From Desulfosarcina widdelii (GTDB taxonomy: Bacteria; Desulfobacterota; Desulfobacteria; Desulfobacterales; Desulfosarcinaceae): 64,000 bases of DNA. The notes beneath the pieces are model-generated. The model made no database searches, was not told the DNA's origin, and was given only the letters and a program-made list of their open reading frames with translations. Shown here piece after piece: positions 17,862-26,337 of this stretch (the first letter of the stretch is position 1; each line of letters starts with the position of its first letter). Both the position numbers and the translations under genes were made by a program. Location of the stretch: contig NZ_AP021875.1 of assembly GCF_009688965.1 (NCBI RefSeq), positions 1,054,001 to 1,118,000 of the forward strand, in the 5' to 3' direction.

Positions 17862-19225
17862 CACCTGTCCTGGAAGAGATGTTGGTGGATTACATCGCAG
17901 GCGCCCATTTTGAAGATCTCGATTCACAAGCGGTCGACCGCTGCAAAAAATTGATTCTGGACACTCTTGGGGTGGCCTTTCCGGGTAGCCGGGCGCCGGG
18001 TTGTCCGCAAATCGTCGACCTGCTCGGCTTATGGCAGACTGACCGTGGCGCCTCGGTACTCCTGTCCGGCGTTCAGGTGCCCCCGCCGATGGCGGCGATG
18101 GCCAACAGCGCCATGATGCACGCCATGGATTTCGACGATACCCTGGATGCATCGGCTTTGCACACCTTCGTCAATGTGCTGCCAGCTGCGTTGGCAGCGG
18201 CGGAAAACAGCAAAACCGTCAGTGGAAAGGAACTGATAACCGCTCTTGTTGTCGGTGTGGACATTATCTGTCGAATCAGTCTGGCTATCGACCGCCCCCT
18301 TTCCTGGATTCGAACGGCAACTTGCGGATGTTTTGGCGCCGCTGCCTCGGCCGCCAAGATCCTCGGACTGGATCGGGAAGAGATGTTCAATGCACTGGGG
18401 GTCGTTTACGGACAGACCTCCGGAAACGCCCAAGGACTGATGGAAGGCTGCCTGGTCAAGCGCATGCAGCCCGGCTTTGCCGCCTCTGCCGGTGTGCTTT
18501 CCGCCTTTCTGGCCGGCCGCGGCATTACCGGGAGCCGCCGCTTTCTCACCGGTCCATACGGATATTATCCGCTTTATGAGCGGGGAGAATTCAATCCTAT
18601 ACCAGTAACCGAAGGATTGGGACGTCATTATTCAGTCGTCGATTTGAGCATCAAACCCTATCCAAGCTGCCGGATGACCCATGCCAGCATCGATGCGGCC
18701 CTGGCCCTGAAAGACCGGCTGGGCCCGCCGGACGACATCGACCACATCGATGTATCGGTTTGTTCCATGGGGGCCGAAATGGTGGGCAAACCCTTCCGTA
18801 TAGGGAACAATCCCCAGGTTGATGCCCAGTTCAGCATCCCCTATACTACAGCCTGCGCGATTATCCGCGGAGATGTCTTTCTGCGAGACTTCGAAGCCGA
18901 TGCTATTGCCGATCCCACAGTGATGGATCTGGCCAGACGGGTTCGGGTTGTGGCCGATCCCACCCTTCCGGCAAAGGATATCCTTCCGGCCGAGATGACA
19001 GTCACCTTGAAGGACGGGGCCATTATTTCAGAAGATGTCCCGATCCCTTTGGGCCATCCACACAATCCCATGAATGCGGACCAATGCCGCCGCAAGTTCC
19101 TAAAATGCCTCGATTATAGCGGTTTTTCAATGAGAGAAGAGGCACGCGAAGAGGTGCTTTCAATGATCGATCACCTGGAAACGCTTCCCGATGTGCGGGA
19201 TCTGATCCGTATCATGGCCGGATGA
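17849..19225 (+). CDS. MmgE/PrpD family protein
   Basis: 458 aa, full family length. The start MSSVTPVLEEMLVDYIAGAHFEDL leads into DRCKKLILDTLGVAFPGSRAPG. Other hallmarks are ANSAMMHAMDFDDTLDASALHTFVNVLPAALAAAE and the lid-domain segment VDLSIKPYPSCRMTHASIDAAL (KPYPSC.R.H). The family includes 2-methylcitrate dehydratase PrpD, cis-aconitate decarboxylase and immune-disaccharide epimerase, so dehydration, decarboxylation or epimerisation of a polycarboxylate is possible. No prpB/prpC or aconitase genes are nearby, arguing against propionate catabolism. It overlaps the creatininase gene by 13 bases with GGAGG just upstream of the start, indicating translational coupling. Confidence 0.88.
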   Translation: MSSVTPVLEEMLVDYIAGAHFEDLDSQAVDRCKKLILDTLGVAFPGSRAPGCPQIVDLLGLWQTDRGASVLLSGVQVPPPMAAMANSAMMHAMDFDDTLDASALHTFVNVLPAALAAAENSKTVSGKELITALVVGVDIICRISLAIDRPLSWIRTATCGCFGAAASAAKILGLDREEMFNALGVVYGQTSGNAQGLMEGCLVKRMQPGFAASAGVLSAFLAGRGITGSRRFLTGPYGYYPLYERGEFNPIPVTEGLGRHYSVVDLSIKPYPSCRMTHASIDAALALKDRLGPPDDIDHIDVSVCSMGAEMVGKPFRIGNNPQVDAQFSIPYTTACAIIRGDVFLRDFEADAIADPTVMDLARRVRVVADPTLPAKDILPAEMTVTLKDGAIISEDVPIPLGHPHNPMNADQCRRKFLKCLDYSGFSMREEAREEVLSMIDHLETLPDVRDLIRIMAG

Positions 19226-19263
19226 AGCGTCCCCCCCCCCGAACCCAAGAGAGGATTTCTTCG

Positions 19264-19974
19264 ATGACCGTGAAAGAACTTTTCGACGCCGGTGCCTTGA
19301 AATACGACGGCAACCGGCGAAAGGTAATTTACTGCTTCGACGACTTCTATGGGACGCTGTTGGATCTGATCCCTTTTGAACCGGATGGTCGGTTCTCCTT
19401 TCTCGATCTGGGCGCAGGAACCGGTTTGGTTTCGGCGCTGATTCGGCAGCGGTTTCCAAACGCCGAGGCGCATCTCCTGGATGTTTCCAAGAAAATGCTT
19501 GAAAAAGCCCGAGCACGGTTTTCCGAACAAAGGGCGGTAAGGTTTTATGTCCGCGACTACGCCCGAGAAGCACTGCCCGGCCGATATCCGCTCATTGTTT
19601 CCGCCATGTCCATCCATCACCTGTCCGATACGGAAAAGCAGCAGTTGATGCAAAGAATTTTTGACATTCTTACGCCCGGCGGCTGCTTTGTCCACGCCGA
19701 GCTGGCCCTTGGCACGACGCCGAATACGGAAGCGTTCTACCAAAAAACCTGGCGCAGGCATCTGGAAGCCACCGATATCGAAAAAGAAGAACTTGATGCC
19801 ATTTACGAGCGCATGGCCTGTGATCGTCCCGCCACTTTAGAACATCAACTGGCCTGGATGAAGGCTGCCGGGTTCTTGGATGTGGACTGTTTTTTCAAAC
19901 GTTACAACTTTACGGTTTATGCGGGTAGGAAACCGGAAAAAACTGAGACAAGAGGAGAAACCAATGGAAGTTGA
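19264..19974 (+). CDS. class I SAM-dependent methyltransferase
   Basis: 236 aa from ATG 19264 (AAGAGAGG upstream); the frame is open back to 19222 but without a ribosome site. Motif I is FLDLGAGTGLVSALI (about residues 40-54), motif II LLDVSKKML, and SAMSIHHLSDTEK corresponds to motif IV/post-I of UbiE/Tam-like methyltransferases. The substrate is unknown; similar enzymes methylate small carboxylates (for example trans-aconitate) as well as other metabolites. Its end overlaps the start of the GlcD-like gene by 11 bases, so it belongs to the catabolic operon, which is unusual for this enzyme type and may mean that a carboxyl or hydroxyl is masked or detoxified. Confidence 0.88.
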   Translation: MTVKELFDAGALKYDGNRRKVIYCFDDFYGTLLDLIPFEPDGRFSFLDLGAGTGLVSALIRQRFPNAEAHLLDVSKKMLEKARARFSEQRAVRFYVRDYAREALPGRYPLIVSAMSIHHLSDTEKQQLMQRIFDILTPGGCFVHAELALGTTPNTEAFYQKTWRRHLEATDIEKEELDAIYERMACDRPATLEHQLAWMKAAGFLDVDCFFKRYNFTVYAGRKPEKTETRGETNGS

Positions 19975-21376
19975 GCCTAAACAGCTTGCCAAGGATTTAG
20001 CAAACATCGTCGGCAAGGAAAACGCATTCAGCGACCGGCCCACCGTATTGGCCTATGCCAAAGATACCATGCCCTGGGATGTTGAGCCCCATCATATGCC
20101 GTACGCGGTGACCCGGCCAGCCGACAGCCGAGAGGTCGGGGCCATTCTGGCCTATGCCAGCAGCAGAAAAATTCCGGTGCACACCCACGGTTCCGGCACC
20201 TCCCTAGTTGGTCTGGGACGGCCCAAAACCAATGCCATCATCCTCGATACGGCCCGGATGCAGGATCTGCAAATTTATCCGGAGAGAGGCTATTTTGAAG
20301 TTGGGCCGGGGATGCACATCGGAAAGCTCAGAAAAGCCCTGAATCCATACAATGCCCTGCTCCCAATTTTCCCGGGAAGTGAACCGATCGCCACTATTGG
20401 CGGTTCTGTTTCGGTCAACACCAGCGCCCATGCCGTCGATGCCAGCCTATGCAAACCGGGAGATTATGTCCTGGGACTGGAAGTGGTGCTGCCCAACGGC
20501 GAGATTCTTCAAACGGGAACGCAATCGACGCGCAAGCCGGCAGGCATCGAGGCGACCAAATTTCTCGTGGGTTCCGAAGGGCTGCTCTGCGTGATCACCC
20601 GGATTCGCATGCGCTTGATTCCCAAGCCGCACATGGCCAACATCGTAGCCTATTTCAACAGTACGGAAGAGATCCTTGATACCGTAATGGCCATGTATCG
20701 TGAGGGGGTGCCCACACCGCTGTTTTTCGAATACCTGGATGAGAAATCTTCGAAGGTCGGATTCGAAGCCGTCGGACTCGAGGCACCTCCCGGTGCCGTG
20801 GCCATGATGAGCATGCATTCGGCCACCGAAGTCGGCTGCCGGGAAAAAGCACGCATTTTCCTGGACTTTGTCAAAAAAGCGAACCCGATCGAAGCTCGGA
20901 TCGTTTCGGATGCCGCAGAGTGGGATAAGGTTTGGAGCAGCCGGGCTGAAGCCGGCAACTACGTGTATCGGCTCGGCTCGACTTTCGGCAGCGAAATCAC
21001 CCCCCGGGTGGATAAACTGAAGGACGCTTTTAAGGAAGCGAAAGAACTGATTTTGAACCTGGAAAGCTTTCAGGGCAATGAGTTTTACTCATTCGGCCAC
21101 ATCGGAGCGCCGACGATCCATGCCTATGCCTTCATCCCCACCAAGGACATCCCCAATGAGGTGAAGAAAGCTGTCACGCTGGAGGTTCGCGAGAAAACCG
21201 AAGCACTCAACGTCAAATACGGTGGGTGTGGAGGCGAATGGGGCCTGACGGCACAGCGGGCCGGATTTCTCGAAAAGAAGTACGGCCCCGTTTATACGCA
21301 GACACTGACGCGCCTGAAAAAAACCTTCGATCCTGAAAATATTCTCAACCGGGGGAATCTGGAGGGCTGGTTGTGA
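19964..21376 (+). CDS. FAD-binding 2-hydroxyacid dehydrogenase (GlcD/D-lactate dehydrogenase family)
   Basis: 470 aa from ATG 19964 with AGGAG at 19952-19956. The PCMH-type FAD domain (about 35-215) shows VHTHGSGTSLVGLGRPK and PGSEPIATIGGSVSVNTSAHA. The C-terminal FAD-oxidase domain contains FYSFGHIGAPTIHAYAFIP and ends KKTFDPENILNRGNLEGW, typical of GlcD/Dld. It would oxidise a 2-hydroxy acid and pass electrons to the two Fe-S proteins encoded immediately downstream with 4-base overlapping translation, a split version of GlcDF. The substrate should be the hydroxy acid produced by the upstream creatininase-like and MmgE/PrpD enzymes, but its identity is open. Confidence 0.9.
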   Translation: MEVEPKQLAKDLANIVGKENAFSDRPTVLAYAKDTMPWDVEPHHMPYAVTRPADSREVGAILAYASSRKIPVHTHGSGTSLVGLGRPKTNAIILDTARMQDLQIYPERGYFEVGPGMHIGKLRKALNPYNALLPIFPGSEPIATIGGSVSVNTSAHAVDASLCKPGDYVLGLEVVLPNGEILQTGTQSTRKPAGIEATKFLVGSEGLLCVITRIRMRLIPKPHMANIVAYFNSTEEILDTVMAMYREGVPTPLFFEYLDEKSSKVGFEAVGLEAPPGAVAMMSMHSATEVGCREKARIFLDFVKKANPIEARIVSDAAEWDKVWSSRAEAGNYVYRLGSTFGSEITPRVDKLKDAFKEAKELILNLESFQGNEFYSFGHIGAPTIHAYAFIPTKDIPNEVKKAVTLEVREKTEALNVKYGGCGGEWGLTAQRAGFLEKKYGPVYTQTLTRLKKTFDPENILNRGNLEGWL

Positions 21377-21714
21377 AAAGAGACGAGATGGAACAGGAAA
21401 TGCTTCTCAAGGAGCTGGCAAAATGCCGCTCCTGTAGATTCTGTGTGGATGTCTGCCCGACCTATCAGTCATACGGAGGCGTTGAAAGCTTTTCCTCATA
21501 CGGACGCATGCAAATCATCAAGCACTTGCTAAACGGAACCCTTGAATTCGACGATGCGCTGACATACTGCCTTTATAGCTGCCTGCAGTGCCGGCGCTGC
21601 GAAGTTGTGTGCAAGAGCAAAGGCCAGAATCTGGATATCTGCGAGCTGATTCAGCGCGGTCGCCGGTTACTTTCGGCCCGTTTGGCCCGGGGAGGAAAAC
21701 ATGCGAAACTCTAA
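21373..21714 (+). CDS. ferredoxin-like HdrC/GlcF-N type Fe-S protein
   Basis: 113 aa with two 4Fe-4S motifs: CRSCRFCVDVCP (about residues 17-28) and CLQCRRCEVVCKSKG (about 70-82). The start is a GTG at 21373 supported by GGAGG at 21361-21365, and it overlaps the preceding stop as GTGA. Size and the GRMQIIKHLLNG segment resemble the HdrC subunit of heterodisulfide reductases or the N-terminal half of GlcF. With the next gene (CCG-domain protein) and GlcD it likely forms a membrane-associated or soluble complex that delivers electrons to quinone or another carrier. Confidence 0.88.
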   Translation: MKRDEMEQEMLLKELAKCRSCRFCVDVCPTYQSYGGVESFSSYGRMQIIKHLLNGTLEFDDALTYCLYSCLQCRRCEVVCKSKGQNLDICELIQRGRRLLSARLARGGKHAKL

Positions 21715-22711
21715 AGTTTTGATTTCACAGGCCTTGAACACCATCTGCGGCAATCTGAAGCGGACCGGCGATCCACTGGGCCTGAAAAAGGCATACTGGA
21801 CGCATTGGGCCGACGGACTGGGCCTGGCCACGCAGGGATCTACGCTTCTTTATACGGCCCGGATGTATCAGATGCTTCCCTATGTGGTCCAAACCACGGA
21901 AATGGCCGCGGCCGCGCAGCCGCTGGTGCCCATGCTCTCGGTAAAAGTGGTTGCCAAGATGGCCGAATTTGCAGGTGCGGTAGCCGCTGATCCGATTATC
22001 CGCATAGGTGCACGGCGGGAAACCGAAATCCGGCAGCGATCCGAATCGGCCCTCAAGGGCATTGTCGCTGCACTGAAAAGGGCTGGAAACCGTCCTGCCT
22101 ATCTTTTCGAAAAGGAACCGTACAGCGGTGTGTTGCTCTACGATTTAGGGATGGAAGAGGAGGTCGCACCCATTGCCCGCGAAGTGGTCCGGACTCTCAA
22201 ATCGGTCGGAAGCCAAACCGTTCTGACCGTCGATCCGCATACCACGTTCATGTTGCGGCAGATCTACCCCCGGTACGTCTCCGGTACCAACCTGAACGTG
22301 CGCCACTACCTGGAGGTCCTTGCCGGAGAAAAGACGATCTTTCCTGAAACCCGGCCCGCTGGCGTTCCGGAGAAAATCGTTTTGCACGACTCTTGTGTGA
22401 TGACCCGGGATCTGGGCGTCGTGGAACAGGCCCGTACGGTTCTGGAACGCATGGGGGTGGAGGTCATCGAGCCGGAAAACAATGGAATCAATACAGCCTG
22501 CTGCGGTGGACCGGTCGAATACGCCTATGCGGATCTGAGCCGATCGATTTCGTGCATTCGGGCCAGGGAACTCGCCGGCGTCTGCAGCGACGTCCTGGTG
22601 GCGTGCCCCATCTGCCTGATCAATCTGATGAAACATGAAAAAGACCTGGGCATCCGGGTTTGGGACATGGGTGAAATCCTGCACAGATGCTTTGCCTCCC
22701 CTGCAGCATGA
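21701..22711 (+). CDS. CCG-domain (HdrB/GlcF-C-like) Fe-S oxidoreductase subunit
   Basis: 336 aa, overlapping the HdrC-like gene by 14 bases. The C-terminal half has one clear cysteine-rich CCG domain: HDSCVMTRDL (about 225) followed by NTACCGGPVEYAY (about 266) and CPICLINL (about 305). An N-terminal region (about 1-130) lacks the CCG cysteines. Two intact CCG domains are usual in HdrB/GlcF, so this is a one-site variant. It probably binds a non-cubane or 4Fe-4S cluster and is the electron acceptor end of the GlcD-HdrC-HdrB module. It is followed after 28 bases by an MFS transporter gene. Confidence 0.85.
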   Translation: MRNSKVLISQALNTICGNLKRTGDPLGLKKAYWTHWADGLGLATQGSTLLYTARMYQMLPYVVQTTEMAAAAQPLVPMLSVKVVAKMAEFAGAVAADPIIRIGARRETEIRQRSESALKGIVAALKRAGNRPAYLFEKEPYSGVLLYDLGMEEEVAPIAREVVRTLKSVGSQTVLTVDPHTTFMLRQIYPRYVSGTNLNVRHYLEVLAGEKTIFPETRPAGVPEKIVLHDSCVMTRDLGVVEQARTVLERMGVEVIEPENNGINTACCGGPVEYAYADLSRSISCIRARELAGVCSDVLVACPICLINLMKHEKDLGIRVWDMGEILHRCFASPAA

Positions 22712-22739
22712 TGGTTCATTCCATCGCTGCAGGGTAGAA

Positions 22740-24032
22740 ATGAATAGGAATCGGATGCGTTTTTCTCAGGCTTCATCCAAAAAGATACGGCGTCCAGGAT
22801 ATCGCTGGACCGTTTTCGTTATCCTGTCGCTTCAATACCTGCTGGTTTATTTCCACCGGGTATCCCCGGCGCTCATGACCCGGGAATTGGTTGCGGCCTT
22901 TTCCATCAGCGGTGCGTCCCTGGGGTTGCTTTCTTCAAGCTATTTTTATGCCTACGCCCTGATGCAGCTTCCGGTGGGCATCTTCGCCGACAGATGGGGG
23001 GCCCGCAAAACAATCACCCTGTTTTCGGCCATAGGCGCCGTCGGAGCGATTCTGTTCGGACTGGCACCCAATTTCCAGGTGGCGACGGCCGCCAGGGTAT
23101 TGGTCGGCCTGGGACTTTCAGCGGTATTTGTCCCGGCCATGCGGGTTTGCGCCAGTCTGTTTAGTGCGAGAGAGTATGCCGCCGTCTCGGGGCTGCTCCT
23201 GGCCATGGGCGGCGTCGGCTGGTTTGTCGCCGCCACGCCCCTGACATGGATGACCGCCCTGTTCGGATGGCGGGGAACCTTCACCGGCATCGGTGTGTTG
23301 ACCATTCTGCTGGCGACGGCCACATGGTTTCTGGTCGTTGAAGAACCCTCGCAATCGACCCGCGCCGGCGATGCTTCCGGCAAGCATCAGCAAAGTGTGT
23401 GGGCTGGATTGAGACTGGTTCTATCCACCGGACGTTTCTGGCCCCTGGCCGGCTGGTTTTTTTTCTTCGGCGGAATTCTTTTCGGTTTTTGCGGTTTGTG
23501 GGCCGGCCCTTATCTCATGGATGTCTGCGAACTTTCCAAATCCGAGGCCGGAAACGTATTGTCCATGATCGCCCTGGGCACCATCGTCGGCGGTCCGTTG
23601 CTGGGGCGCATCTCGGACCGGATGGTCCGCAGGCGAAAATCTGTGATCTGCTTCGCTTCGCTGATGGAGGTCCTTTTAATGATTCTGGTGTTTTCATTGA
23701 AGGGTCGCCTGCCATACGCAGCGCTTTTCCCGATTTTCTTTCTCTTCGGAATTTTCGGCAACGGCATCGCCGTTGTCGCCTTTGCGGCCGCAAAAGAGCT
23801 TTTTGCTCTCGAGATTGCCGGCACGGCCGTGGGAAGCGTCAATTTCTTCGCGTTTATCAGCGCCGCCATTTATCAGCCTTTAAGCGGACTGATTATGGAC
23901 ATGACCGGAAGAACCAACGGCGGCTATCCGCCCGAAGCCTACACGCCGGTCCTGTTCTGTTTTCTAATAACCAGTATCCTCCTTCTGATATGCATCTCTT
24001 TGTTCCGGGAGGAGAGCAGACCGAATGATTGA
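22740..24032 (+). CDS. MFS transporter
   Basis: 430 aa from ATG 22740; an in-frame extension to 22635 overlaps the Fe-S gene and was rejected, and an ATG at 22755 is an alternative. About twelve membrane helices are predicted. The loop 2-3 motif is GIFADRWGARKTITLFSAIG (MFS motif A: G-x-x-x-D-R-x-G-x-R) and its repeat is LLGRISDRMVRRRK. The start RWTVFVILSLQYLLVYFHRVSPALM is typical of the nitrate/hexuronate-like or organic-acid MFS groups. At the end of the catabolic operon it may provide a second uptake or efflux route for the operon's substrate or product. The exact substrate is not readable. Confidence 0.9.
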   Translation: MNRNRMRFSQASSKKIRRPGYRWTVFVILSLQYLLVYFHRVSPALMTRELVAAFSISGASLGLLSSSYFYAYALMQLPVGIFADRWGARKTITLFSAIGAVGAILFGLAPNFQVATAARVLVGLGLSAVFVPAMRVCASLFSAREYAAVSGLLLAMGGVGWFVAATPLTWMTALFGWRGTFTGIGVLTILLATATWFLVVEEPSQSTRAGDASGKHQQSVWAGLRLVLSTGRFWPLAGWFFFFGGILFGFCGLWAGPYLMDVCELSKSEAGNVLSMIALGTIVGGPLLGRISDRMVRRRKSVICFASLMEVLLMILVFSLKGRLPYAALFPIFFLFGIFGNGIAVVAFAAAKELFALEIAGTAVGSVNFFAFISAAIYQPLSGLIMDMTGRTNGGYPPEAYTPVLFCFLITSILLLICISLFREESRPND

Positions 24033-24117
24033 ACGAAAACAGCGACGGCTTCTTGATCCGCTGGTCTCGGGATGAAAATCTGAGAAACGCCAAACCTTTT
24101 TTCCAATAGGTGCTATC

Positions 24118-24807
24118 ATGGAGAGCAAAGCCCATTGCGCAAGATGCCGCATCCCCAATAACGAAAAAATATGTAAAAGGGAATCCGGCGGTCGTCATCC
24201 AGCATTTTGTCCTACCGTCAACTATCGGGAACTGGCAGAGAAAATTCTCGATAGCTACCAGGATCCGGAGTTTTCCGAATTCGCGCGAATGGCCTCGATT
24301 CAGGAAGCCGAGTGCTACGCCAACCGGAAGCCGGGTGCCTATGTGCTTCAGCCGACCAAGTCCCGAATTCAGGAAACCGTCGAGTTTGCCCAAAAGCTCG
24401 GCTGTTGCAAGCTGGGACTTGCCTTTTGCGGCGGGCTGCAAAAAGAAGCGGGCCTCGTCGCCGACATATTCGAATCTCAAGGGTTTGTACTGGCCTCCGT
24501 TTCCTGCAATTGTGGCGGTATCAACAAGGAGGCGATCGGACTCACCGATGCTGAAAAAGTGCATATCGGGAGCTATGAAACCATGTGCAACCCCTTGCTT
24601 CAGGCTGAAATATTGAATCGGGAAAAGACGGATCTAAACATAGTTCTCGGCCTGTGTGTGGGGCACGACGCCCTGTTTCTCAAAAAGGCCGAGGCTTTCA
24701 GCACCGTACTGGCCGCCAAAGACCGGGTAACCGGCCACAATCCCCTTGCGGCGGTCTATACATCTCACTCCTATTACCAGAAGCTTAAAAAGCCGAACCT
24801 AAAATAG
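24118..24807 (+). CDS. DUF1847 family metal-binding protein
   Basis: 229 aa with numerous cysteines: CARCRIPNNEKIC at the N-terminus, then GCCKLGLAFCGGLQKEA, SCNCGGINKEA, CNPLLQAEILN, and GLCVGHDALFLKKAEA near residue 177-195. This pattern is that of DUF1847, found mainly in anaerobes and thought to bind metal. Function unknown. It starts with a weak ribosome site and ends 43 bases before the ferredoxin subunit of the oxidoreductase, so it may be transcribed with either neighbour. The cysteine-rich, cytosolic nature suits a redox or metal-handling role. Confidence 0.85.
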   Translation: MESKAHCARCRIPNNEKICKRESGGRHPAFCPTVNYRELAEKILDSYQDPEFSEFARMASIQEAECYANRKPGAYVLQPTKSRIQETVEFAQKLGCCKLGLAFCGGLQKEAGLVADIFESQGFVLASVSCNCGGINKEAIGLTDAEKVHIGSYETMCNPLLQAEILNREKTDLNIVLGLCVGHDALFLKKAEAFSTVLAAKDRVTGHNPLAAVYTSHSYYQKLKKPNLK

Positions 24808-24850
24808 GCGTTTCGCGCTTTTCGAAAAACAGAGAAAGCACAGGTAAATC

Positions 24851-25060
24851 ATGGCAAAACCAAAGTTAAAAGCGCACCGGATCAACCGGGACTGGTGCAA
24901 GAGGTGCGGCATCTGTGTAGAATTCTGCCCCAAGAAGGTTCTGGAACTGGACAAGGAGGACAAGGCGGTGGCGGTTCGTCTGGAAGACTGCATCGCCTGC
25001 CGGATGTGCGAGCTGCGCTGTCCGGATCTGGCCATCGAGGTGGTGACGGAGGACGGATGA
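24851..25060 (+). CDS. korD: 2-oxoacid:ferredoxin oxidoreductase, delta (ferredoxin) subunit
   Basis: 69 aa with two 4Fe-4S motifs, CKRCGICVEFCP and CIACRMCELRCP, spaced as in the small delta subunits of KorDABC/VorDABC complexes. It carries electrons from the alpha/beta active site to free ferredoxin. The other three subunits follow in the order A, B, C after a 128-base gap that contains an imperfect CAGAGGACAGAAG-type repeat tract but no gene. The start ATG 24851 has AGGTAAATC rather than a strong Shine-Dalgarno. The subunit order and sizes fit 2-oxoglutarate or branched-chain 2-oxoacid oxidation. Confidence 0.88.
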   Translation: MAKPKLKAHRINRDWCKRCGICVEFCPKKVLELDKEDKAVAVRLEDCIACRMCELRCPDLAIEVVTEDG

Positions 25061-25188
25061 CAGAGGACAGAAGTCAGAAGACGAAAGTCGGATTTCCGAT
25101 CTCAGTCCTCGGACCTCCGATATCCGACCTCAGCTTTTTTCGGTGCCGATAATCCAATCAAAAGAACACAACTTTAGGCAGGTACCTA

Positions 25189-26337
25189 ATGGGTAAACAA
25201 ATCAAATTCATCCAGGGCAACGAGGCCTGCGTGGAAGGGGCGCTGTACGCCGGGCTGGACTTTTTCGCCGGCTATCCCATCACCCCGTCCACGGAGATCG
25301 CCGAGCATCTGTCGGCAAGACTGCCCCAAAAGGGCGGCAAGTTCATCCAGATGGAAGACGAGATCGCCAGCATGTGCGCCATCATCGGGGCGTCGCTCAC
25401 CGGTCACAAGGTGCTCACGGCGACCTCGGGACCGGGCTTTTCCCTCAAGCAGGAAGCCTTGGGCTACGCGGTGATGGCCGAGATCCCCTGCGTGATCGTC
25501 AACGTGCAGCGCGGCGGTCCTTCCACGGGGGTGCCCACCCACGTGAGCCAGGGGGACGTGATGCAGGCGCGCTGGGGCACCCACGGGGACCACAGCATCG
25601 TGTGCCTGACGGCCTCCAACCACCAGGACGTGTTCGCCATGACCGTGGAGGCCTTCAACATCGCCGAGACCTTCCGCACGCCGGTGGTTCTTTTGTTCGA
25701 CGAGGTGGTGGGTCACATGCGCGAAAAGCTTACGATTCCCGAGCCCGGAGAGATCCCGTTGGTGGAGCGGCTGCGCACGGCGGTCAAGGGGGGGGTGGAC
25801 TACCATCCCTACCTGCCCCGGGAGGACGGCCGGCTGCCCATGAGCGATTTCGGGGACGTGCACCGCTACAACGTGACCGGACTGGTGCACGACATGTGGG
25901 GCTTTCCCTCGGACAATCCCAAGATCGTTTACGGGCTGTTGCGCCACATCGTGGACAAGATCGAAAACAACGTGGAGCGCATGGCGCACTACAAGACCTT
26001 TTACCTGGAGGACGCCGAGACGGTGCTGGTCTCCTTCGGTTCGTCGGCCAGAAGCGCTTTGCACATCGTGGAGAGCCTGCGCCGGCGGGGACAGAAGATC
26101 GGGCTTTTGGAACTGCAGACCCTGTGGCCCTTTCCGGCCGACGTGATCCGGCAGTACTGCAACGATGCCGCAACCACGGTGGTGGTGGAGATGAACATGG
26201 GCCAGGTGTGCCAGATGGTCAAAAGTACGGTGAAGCATCCCGATCGGGTGTTTCTGGCCAACCGCATCGACGGGGGCTTCATCACGCCCACGGACATCAA
26301 GAACATACTGCGCCTGATCAAGGGCAAGGGGGTATAG
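25189..26337 (+). CDS. korA: 2-oxoacid:ferredoxin oxidoreductase, alpha subunit
   Basis: 382 aa. The N-terminal region GNEACVEGALYAGLDFFAGYPITPSTEIAEHL and the segment ATSGPGFSLKQEALGYAVMAEIPCVIVNVQRGGPSTG are the defining motifs of the alpha subunit (pyrimidine-binding side). The C-terminal transketolase-like domain begins near residue 280 (VLVSFGSSARSALHIVE). With beta and gamma it oxidatively decarboxylates a 2-oxoacid to acyl-CoA, reducing ferredoxin. In sulfate reducers using a reductive or oxidative TCA or propionate route, this is 2-oxoglutarate:ferredoxin oxidoreductase. Codons are strongly biased to G/C third positions, suggesting high expression. Confidence 0.92.
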   Translation: MGKQIKFIQGNEACVEGALYAGLDFFAGYPITPSTEIAEHLSARLPQKGGKFIQMEDEIASMCAIIGASLTGHKVLTATSGPGFSLKQEALGYAVMAEIPCVIVNVQRGGPSTGVPTHVSQGDVMQARWGTHGDHSIVCLTASNHQDVFAMTVEAFNIAETFRTPVVLLFDEVVGHMREKLTIPEPGEIPLVERLRTAVKGGVDYHPYLPREDGRLPMSDFGDVHRYNVTGLVHDMWGFPSDNPKIVYGLLRHIVDKIENNVERMAHYKTFYLEDAETVLVSFGSSARSALHIVESLRRRGQKIGLLELQTLWPFPADVIRQYCNDAATTVVVEMNMGQVCQMVKSTVKHPDRVFLANRIDGGFITPTDIKNILRLIKGKGV

